Positions 8,197 through 13,190 of a stretch of 13,190 nucleotides of DNA are shown here, piece by piece (position 1 is the stretch's first letter; each line of letters opens with the position of its first letter). A program made the position numbers and the translations under genes. The notes under the pieces are model-generated. The model saw nothing but the letters and a program-made list of their open reading frames with translations, ran no database searches and had not been told where the DNA came from. Origin of the DNA: Pseudomonadota bacterium (GTDB taxonomy: Bacteria; Pseudomonadota; Gammaproteobacteria; Enterobacterales; Enterobacteriaceae). The stretch spans positions 1 to 13,190 of the forward strand of contig JAEYFY010000334.1 in assembly GCA_023454395.1 (NCBI GenBank), given 5' to 3'.

Positions 8197-8233
8197 ATTG
8201 ATTTTTTGACAATATTGAACGGCAAAAATCAAT
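8197..8233 (-). terminator. Second candidate terminator after nrdF
   Basis: The arms ATTGATTTTTTG (8197-8208) and CAAAAATCAAT (8223-8233) pair with one bulged base around a 14-nt loop. In the direction of the nrd operon the stem is followed by a run of Ts (8196 down to 8192). The stem is AT-rich, so efficiency is uncertain. It lies about 140 nt past the nrdF stop. Confidence 0.45.
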
Positions 8234-8261
8234 CAATTTGCTTATTTAGTGAACAAATAAA

Positions 8262-8298
8262 AATACACCAAAAAATAGTCTATATTTTTCAGTGTATT
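8262..8298 (-). terminator. First candidate terminator after nrdF
   Basis: An outer stem AATACAC (8262-8268) with GTGTATT (8292-8298) is continued, after a small internal mismatch, by an A5/T5 stem. On the minus strand it is followed by TTTATTTGTT. It starts 76 nt past the nrdF stop. Together with the hairpin at 8197-8233 it would separate nrdHIEF from proVWX. Confidence 0.5.
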
Positions 8299-8373
8299 AT
8301 GTTTTACCTGTGATACATAATTAAATCGAATGTATCCCGCTGTTTCTCTTAACTTCAACTAGGCTAATAAAGC

Positions 8374-9354
<981 letters not shown>

Positions 9355-9366
9355 TTATTGTTATTA

Positions 9367-11493
9367 TTAAAGTGCGCACGAAACACAGCCTTTGATTTCT
9401 GTACCGGCTAATGCAGATTGTCGGATACGAATGTAATACAAGGTTTTAATACCTTTACGCCATGCATAAATTTGCGCTTTGTTAATATCTCTTGTTGTGG
9501 CTTCATCAGAAAAGAACAAGGTCAGTGATAATCCTTGGTCGATATGTTGAGAAGCTTCAGCATAGGTATCGATAATTTTTTCAGCCCCAATTTCATATGC
9601 ATCTTGATAATATTGACGATTTTCATTGGTCATAAAGGGAGCAGGGTAATAAACTCGTCCAATCTTACCTTCTTTTCTAATTTCTATTGGCGCGGCAATA
9701 GGATGAATGCTCGATGTAGAGTGGTTGATATAGGAAATCGATCCTGTTGGTGGTATTGCTTGTAAATTTTGGTTATAGATCCCATGCGTCATAATAGATT
9801 GCTTGAGAGCTTGCCAATCTTCTTGTGTTGGAATATGAACATTAGATTGACTAAATAGCTGGTTAACTTTTTGAGTTTTGGGCAACCACTGCTGTGATAG
9901 ATATTTATTGAAGTATTCACCCGTTGCGTATTTTGAATTTTCAAAGCCTTTAAAGTGCTGTTTTTTCTCAATAGCTAATTGATTTGACGCTAATAATGCA
10001 TAGTAAGTGACGGTATAAAAATAGATATTAGTAAAATCTAATGCTTCTTCTGAGCCGTAATAAATCCCTTCACGCGCTAAGTAGCCATGTAAATTCATTT
10101 GTCCTAAACCAATGGCATGAGAAGCGAGATTACCTTTTTCAATCGAAGGAACGGACTCAATTTTCGTCATTTCAGAGACATTACTTAATGCTCTAATTGC
10201 TGTGCTGACGGTATGAGCAAAGTTAGGTGAGTCCATTGCCATAGCAATATTCATAGAGCCTAAGTTACAACTAATATCGTGACCGATATGGCGATAACTT
10301 AAGTCAGGGTGATACTCACTTGCACTGTTGACTTGTAAAATTTCAGAGCAAAGATTGCTCATATTAATTCTACCGGCGATAGGATTGGCGCGATTTACAG
10401 CATCTTCAAACATAATATAAGGGTAGCCAGATTCAAATTGAATTTCGGCAAGTGTTTGGAAAAACTCTCTCGCTTTAATTTTTTTCTTACGAATTTGCGC
10501 GTTATTCACCATTTCACTGTATTTTTCACTAATACTGATCTCTGACATAGGTACGCCATAAACACGCTCTACATCATAAGGTGAGAAGAGATACATATCT
10601 TCATTACGTTTCGCTAATTCAAAAGTGATATCAGGGATAACAACGCCTAAAGAGAGCGTTTTAATTCTCACTTTTTCGTCTGCATTTTCTCTTTTTGTAT
10701 CAAGAAAATGGTAAATATCTGGATGATGGGCATGAAGATAAACAGCACCAGCGCCTTGTCGTGCGCCTAACTGATTGGCATAGGAAAAAGCATCTTCGAG
10801 CATCTTCATAACAGGAACAACGCCAGAAGATTGATTCTCTATACGTTTAATGGGGGCGCCAGCTTCACGCAAATTAGTGAGTAAAAATGCAACGCCACCG
10901 CCACGTTTAGAAAGCTGTAATGCGGAATTGACCGATCGACCGATAGACTCCATATTATCTTCTATGCGCAGCAGAAAGCAGGAAACCAATTCACCACGCT
11001 GTTGCTTCCCACAATTTAAAAAAGTCGGTGTTGCGGGTTGGAAACGACCACTAATGATTTCATCAACAAGATGAATAGCAAGATCAGTATCCCCTTGTGC
11101 AAGCGTGAGCGCCACCATACAAACGCGATCTTCATAGCGCTCAAGATAGCGCTCTCCATCAAATGTTTTTAAGGTGTAACTGGTGTAATACTTAAAAGCA
11201 CCAAGGAAAGATTGAAAGCGAAACTTTTTGCTATAAGCATGTTTGAATAGCTGTTTTATAAAGGCAAATTCATACTGTTCTAACACGAGAGCTTCGTAAT
11301 AGTGTTGTTGGACTAAGAATTCTAGTTTTTCTCTTAGATCATGAAAAAATACCGTATTTTGATTTACATGCTGGCGAAAAAAATGGTGTGTCGCTAATTT
11401 GTCTTTATCAAACTGAATATTACCTTGCTCATCATAGAGATTTAGCATGGCATTCAATGCATGGTAATCCAGTTGTTCTGTTGATTGTGTCAT
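9367..11493 (-). CDS. nrdE: Class Ib ribonucleotide reductase alpha (catalytic) subunit NrdE
   Basis: The large subunit that reduces ribonucleoside diphosphates to deoxyribonucleotides. Counting from the start used here (708 aa), the active site has C172 and C409 as the substrate-reducing pair ([17 protein letters not shown]) and N380, C382 and E384 (NLCSE) as the radical-site residues. The C-terminal CVSC (C703, C706) takes electrons from NrdH. There is no N-terminal ATP-cone, as expected for class Ib. Start choice: an in-frame ATG at 11514 would give 715 residues, close to E. coli's 714, but overlaps nrdI by 16 bases and has no Shine-Dalgarno. ATG at 11493 follows the nrdI stop and has a weak GAG 9 bases upstream, so I prefer it. 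Either way translation is probably coupled to nrdI. Confidence 0.95.
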   Translation of the reverse strand: MTQSTEQLDYHALNAMLNLYDEQGNIQFDKDKLATHHFFRQHVNQNTVFFHDLREKLEFLVQQHYYEALVLEQYEFAFIKQLFKHAYSKKFRFQSFLGAFKYYTSYTLKTFDGERYLERYEDRVCMVALTLAQGDTDLAIHLVDEIISGRFQPATPTFLNCGKQQRGELVSCFLLRIEDNMESIGRSVNSALQLSKRGGGVAFLLTNLREAGAPIKRIENQSSGVVPVMKMLEDAFSYANQLGARQGAGAVYLHAHHPDIYHFLDTKRENADEKVRIKTLSLGVVIPDITFELAKRNEDMYLFSPYDVERVYGVPMSEISISEKYSEMVNNAQIRKKKIKAREFFQTLAEIQFESGYPYIMFEDAVNRANPIAGRINMSNLCSEILQVNSASEYHPDLSYRHIGHDISCNLGSMNIAMAMDSPNFAHTVSTAIRALSNVSEMTKIESVPSIEKGNLASHAIGLGQMNLHGYLAREGIYYGSEEALDFTNIYFYTVTYYALLASNQLAIEKKQHFKGFENSKYATGEYFNKYLSQQWLPKTQKVNQLFSQSNVHIPTQEDWQALKQSIMTHGIYNQNLQAIPPTGSISYINHSTSSIHPIAAPIEIRKEGKIGRVYYPAPFMTNENRQYYQDAYEIGAEKIIDTYAEASQHIDQGLSLTLFFSDEATTRDINKAQIYAWRKGIKTLYYIRIRQSALAGTEIKGCVSCAL

Positions 11494-11498
11494 GTTAA

Positions 11499-11918
11499 TT
11501 ATCTCGTGGCACATTGGTCAGTAAGGCTTGACCAAAACGTACTTAAACCTGTTTTTACGCGGTTTACATCTTCTGGTGTACCTAATAATTCAAATCGATA
11601 CAAAAAAGGGATTTGGCATTTTTGTGCAATAATATCGCCTGCTAATCCGTAAGCTGCACCAAAGTTAGTATTTCCAGAAGCAATGACTCCACGTATTAAT
11701 TGACGGTTTTCAGGAATATTTAAAAACTGAATAACCGCTTTAGGCACTGCACCTTTAGTACCGCCGCCGCCATAAGTCGGGCAAAGCAACACAAAAGGTT
11801 GCGTTGCAAGCAAGGTTTCATCTTCAATAATTCTGGTCGCTTTTAAATGGAGCTTTTGTACAAAGCGATGGCAGTTTTCAGAACGACTTGAAAAGTAGAT
11901 CAAAGGTGCAGTTTGCAT
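11499..11918 (-). CDS. nrdI: Flavodoxin-like class Ib RNR activase NrdI
   Basis: A small FMN protein that supplies the oxidant for assembling the Mn-tyrosyl radical cofactor in NrdF. It has 139 residues against about 136 in E. coli. FMN-binding loops are visible: SSRSEN (10-15) for the phosphate, [12 protein letters not shown] (48-59), and [12 protein letters not shown] (80-91), whose G-x-x-N-F-G pattern is typical of NrdI. It starts at 11918, 11 bp after nrdH, with the Shine-Dalgarno AAAGGAG. Its end lies 5 bp before the preferred nrdE start. Confidence 0.95.
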   Translation of the reverse strand: MQTAPLIYFSSRSENCHRFVQKLHLKATRIIEDETLLATQPFVLLCPTYGGGGTKGAVPKAVIQFLNIPENRQLIRGVIASGNTNFGAAYGLAGDIIAQKCQIPFLYRFELLGTPEDVNRVKTGLSTFWSSLTDQCATR

Positions 11919-11929
11919 GAGATGCTCCT

Positions 11930-12154
11930 TTAGAGCGTGATCTGTCTGATTTTATCAGGGCAGAAACCCGACCAATGTTGTTCACCGTGAACGACAACAG
12001 GTACTTGGCGATATCCCATAGAAACAATGTGAGCGAGGGCTTGTGTATCTTTGGTGAGATCAACTGCAACAAACGGAATATTTTTCTGTTTTAAGGCGCG
12101 TTCTGTAGCGCTGCATTGAACGCAATTCGGTTTGGTATAGAGGATAACAGACAT
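11930..12154 (-). CDS. nrdH: Glutaredoxin-like electron donor NrdH
   Basis: A thioredoxin-fold redoxin that reduces the C-terminal disulfide of NrdE. It has 74 residues, a little shorter than the 81 of E. coli because the C-terminal tail is short (ends PDKIRQITL). The redox motif CVQC is at C11-C14; RQVPVVV (49-55) contains the cis-proline and WSGF (61-64) is the family hallmark. The start ATG at 12154 has AAGGG 8 bases upstream. It is the first gene of nrdHIEF, and its leader carries a hairpin, NrdR-like boxes and a Fur-like box. Confidence 0.95.
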   Translation of the reverse strand: MSVILYTKPNCVQCSATERALKQKNIPFVAVDLTKDTQALAHIVSMGYRQVPVVVHGEQHWSGFCPDKIRQITL

Positions 12155-12174
12155 AAAAATAACCCTTATAAAAA

Positions 12175-12202
12175 TATGGATGCGTCTGTTTTCACATCCA
12201 TA
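12175..12202 (-). promoter_or_regulatory. Hairpin with U tract in the nrdH leader
   Basis: In the mRNA sense UAUGGAUGUG pairs with CGCAUCCAUA (10 bp, one U-G wobble) around an 8-nt loop, and UUUUUAU follows at once. The structure ends some 10 nt before the AAGGG ribosome site of nrdH and begins about 9 nt after the predicted transcription start. It could act as an attenuator or as a 5'-end stabiliser. Confidence 0.55.
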
Positions 12203-12217
12203 ATGAGAAGTACTTAA

Positions 12218-12233
12218 ATACTATATATAGATT
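12218..12233. promoter_or_regulatory. NrdR box, promoter-proximal
   Basis: ATACTATATATAGATT contains the perfect palindrome CTATATATAG centred at 12225.5 and resembles the NrdR consensus acaCwATATATwGtgt, with weak outer bases. It overlaps the predicted -10 of nrdH. NrdR is the ATP/dATP-sensing repressor of ribonucleotide reductase operons. Confidence 0.65.
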
Positions 12234-12246
12234 TATTTATTTTCAA
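12218..12246 (-). promoter_or_regulatory. Predicted nrdH promoter
   Basis: On the minus strand TTGAAA (12246-12241) and TAGTAT (12223-12218) are 17 bases apart, giving a start near 12211 and a leader of about 57 nt. The -10 lies inside one NrdR-like box and the -35 directly beside the other. An alternative upstream promoter, TTATCA (12280-12275) with TATATT (12258-12253) and a 16-base spacer, would put its -35 in the Fur-like box and its -10 in the other NrdR-like box. Confidence 0.5.
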
Positions 12247-12248
12247 CC

Positions 12249-12264
12249 ACACAATATATGGTGA
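12249..12264. promoter_or_regulatory. NrdR box, promoter-distal
   Basis: ACACAATATATGGTGA matches the NrdR consensus well on the left half (ACACAATATAT) and fairly on the right (GGTG). Its centre, 12256.5, is exactly 31 bp from the centre of the other box. Paired boxes about three helical turns apart are the usual NrdR arrangement, which supports both calls. Confidence 0.75.
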
Positions 12265-12275
12265 TTTTCATTTTT

Positions 12276-12294
12276 GATAATGATTATCATTAAA
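12276..12294. promoter_or_regulatory. Fur-like box upstream of nrdHIEF
   Basis: GATAATGATTATCATTAAA agrees with the 19-bp Fur consensus at 16 positions and has the perfect core AATGAT-T-ATCATT. Fur control of nrdHIEF is known in E. coli, where the class Ib enzyme is induced under iron limitation. The site is 122 bp before the nrdH start and 144 bp before the divergent ogt start. Confidence 0.75.
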
Positions 12295-12437
12295 ATTAAA
12301 TAGTTAGTGAATTAATTTTATTTTTAGATCGCTCGATTGATCAATTTTTATTAGATATACGAGTAATTAGATGATTGCTTTATCAATCAAGCATGATTTA
12401 ATCTTATTGCTAAAGACAAATCAGCAGAGAAAACATT

Positions 12438-12911
12438 ATGTACCAAGACTATCTCAATGCACCTAAAGGCTTTCCAAAACCTTATATCTCAATCACTGCA
12501 AATGAAAAAGGGATCACGAGTCTCTATTTTGTGAATGACAAAGAGGTTGCTGTAAACACAAGCCCCGTCATTAACCAATGTATGCAACAATTAAAAGAGT
12601 ATTTTGCGGGTAAACGCACGGCGTTTTCAGTGCCATTAGCACCGGAAGGAACTGAGTTTCAAAGCCGTGTTTGGAAGACATTGCAGACAATTCCTTATGG
12701 TGAAATTTGGAGCTATAAAAAATTGGCGCTTACATTAGGTTCGATCAATTATTGCAGAGCGGTAGGAATGGCCAACTCACGCAATCCAATTTCTTTAATT
12801 ATTCCTTGCCACCGAGTTATTGGTCATAACGGTAAGTTGGTCGGCTATACTGGTGGATTAGATATTAAGCGTTGGCTACTTCACTATGAAAAAGTAGAAA
12901 TTGATGAATAG
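12438..12911 (+). CDS. ogt: Methylated-DNA--[protein]-cysteine S-methyltransferase (Ogt type)
   Basis: A suicide DNA-repair protein that moves a methyl group from O6-methylguanine (or O4-methylthymine) to its own cysteine. It has 157 residues against about 171 in E. coli Ogt, with a short N-terminal domain. The acceptor C124 lies in IIPCHRV (121-127), so this is not an alkyltransferase-like protein lacking the cysteine. The helix-turn-helix region carries Y93 (WSYKKLA) and the arginine finger R107 (RAVGMANSRNP). GYTGG (136-140) closes the active site and WLLHYE ends the fold. The ATG at 12438 has a weak AGAGA ribosome site 7 bases upstream. It is divergent from nrdH, sharing a 283-bp control region. 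I found no convincing promoter of its own and no terminator directly after it. Ogt rather than the Ada C-terminal domain is inferred from its stand-alone length. Confidence 0.93.
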   Translation: MYQDYLNAPKGFPKPYISITANEKGITSLYFVNDKEVAVNTSPVINQCMQQLKEYFAGKRTAFSVPLAPEGTEFQSRVWKTLQTIPYGEIWSYKKLALTLGSINYCRAVGMANSRNPISLIIPCHRVIGHNGKLVGYTGGLDIKRWLLHYEKVEIDE

Positions 12912-13063
12912 TTTAGATTGTAAGTATTAAGTATTGTTTCTTAAGTCAACTATGCGTTAAGGCATGGGATTTGTCTGAATATTAATCATTTGGCAGAAAA
13001 AAAATGTGAGTTTCGTGATCTAGGCTGTGGACAGGGAATCATCATTTTTGTTTTACTATAGCC

Positions 13064-13096
13064 AACGCAAAACGCTTGCGTTTATTTTCTATTTTA
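13064..13096 (+). terminator. Terminator-like hairpin directly before the cspE ribosome site
   Basis: AACGCAA (13064-13070) pairs with TTGCGTT (13076-13082) around AACGC, followed by a T-rich stretch TATTTTCTATTTTA that ends at the AAGG of the cold-shock gene. An alternative pairing, AAACGC with GCGTTT, uses overlapping bases. It could end ogt transcription or act in the cspE leader. The rest of 12912-13063 shows no gene; a short direct repeat AAGTATT occurs twice near 12921-12935. Confidence 0.5.
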
Positions 13097-13108
13097 AAGG
13101 TAAACTTG

Positions 13109-13190
13109 ATGTCTAAATTAAAAGGTAACGTTAAGTGGTTTAACGAAACTAAAGGTTTTGGTTTTATCACTCCAGAAGATGGCAGCAAAG
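13109..13190 (+). CDS. cspE: CspE-like cold-shock protein, N-terminal 27 codons only
   Basis: The start of a small cold-shock-domain protein that binds single-stranded RNA and DNA and acts as an RNA chaperone and antiterminator. The visible residues begin [18 protein letters not shown]; the RNA-binding motif RNP1 is seen as KGFGFI (15-20), with the aromatic residues W10, F11, F17 and F19 present. Against the E. coli CspE sequence I remember, only two of 27 residues differ (L4, T14), closer than to CspC or CspA; this is from memory and only the N-terminus is available. The ATG has AAGG 8 bases upstream. The frame is intact to the window edge. Confidence 0.88.
   Translation, partial: MSKLKGNVKWFNETKGFGFITPEDGSK

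Noticed and set aside
7879..8373. Possible mobile-element remnant in the long AT-rich nrdF-proV spacer
   Set aside because: No terminal inverted repeats, target duplications or transposase fragments seen; the same gene order in E. coli also has a spacer with regulatory function.
11878..12072. Minus-strand frame of 64 codons overlapping nrdH and nrdI
   Set aside because: It is out of frame with two genes that carry clear family motifs and fill the same space.
12372..12389. TGATTG/CAATCA dyad upstream of ogt
   Set aside because: A 6-bp stem in AT-rich DNA with no recognised regulator consensus; not distinguishable from chance.

Overview
The window looks like chromosomal DNA from a low-GC member of the Enterobacterales, most likely the Proteus/Providencia group (Morganellaceae). 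Three things suggest this: an AT-rich base composition, proteins clearly related to but diverged from their Escherichia coli counterparts, and the gene order nrdHIEF-proVWX, which E. coli shares. I see no insertion sequence, phage gene, CRISPR array, tRNA or rRNA. Assignments rest on remembered family features and motifs read from the sequence; no database search was run.

Layout from left to right. (1) Positions 1-604, minus strand: a YnbA-type CDP-alcohol phosphatidyltransferase that runs off the left edge. (2) An AT-rich gap of about 540 bases carries a putative promoter and a 25-bp perfect Fur palindrome. It leads into a plus-strand TonB-dependent outer-membrane receptor of the heme/hemoglobin type (1146-3479), which ends at a strong, probably bidirectional hairpin. 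(3) A small uncharacterised membrane protein lies on the minus strand (3585-3935, GTG start). (4) The glycine betaine/proline ABC importer proVWX is on the minus strand (7751 down to 4221), with a sigma70-like promoter at about 7851-7878, an overlapping proV/proW junction, a hairpin between proW and proX, and a terminator after proX. (5) An AT-rich spacer of 622 bases separates proV from nrdF and contains two candidate terminators for the upstream operon. (6) The class Ib ribonucleotide reductase operon nrdHIEF is on the minus strand (12154 down to 8374). Its control region has two NrdR-like boxes 31 bp apart and a Fur-like box. (7) An Ogt-type methyltransferase (12438-12911) is divergent from nrdH. 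(8) The first 27 codons of a CspE-like cold-shock protein, preceded by a hairpin and T-rich stretch, reach the right edge.

Three themes run through the region: iron (Fur-type sites at the receptor and at nrdHIEF, whose class Ib enzyme is the one used by enterobacteria when iron is short), osmotic stress (proVWX) and nucleotide/DNA maintenance (nrdHIEF, ogt). Nothing here amounts to a clearly new system. The points most worth a second look are the paired regulatory sites upstream of nrdH, the leader hairpins before nrdH and cspE, the 13-residue tandem repeat in the ProW tail, the Asn substitutions in the YnbA catalytic motif, and the degenerate heme-receptor signature of the TonB-dependent receptor.
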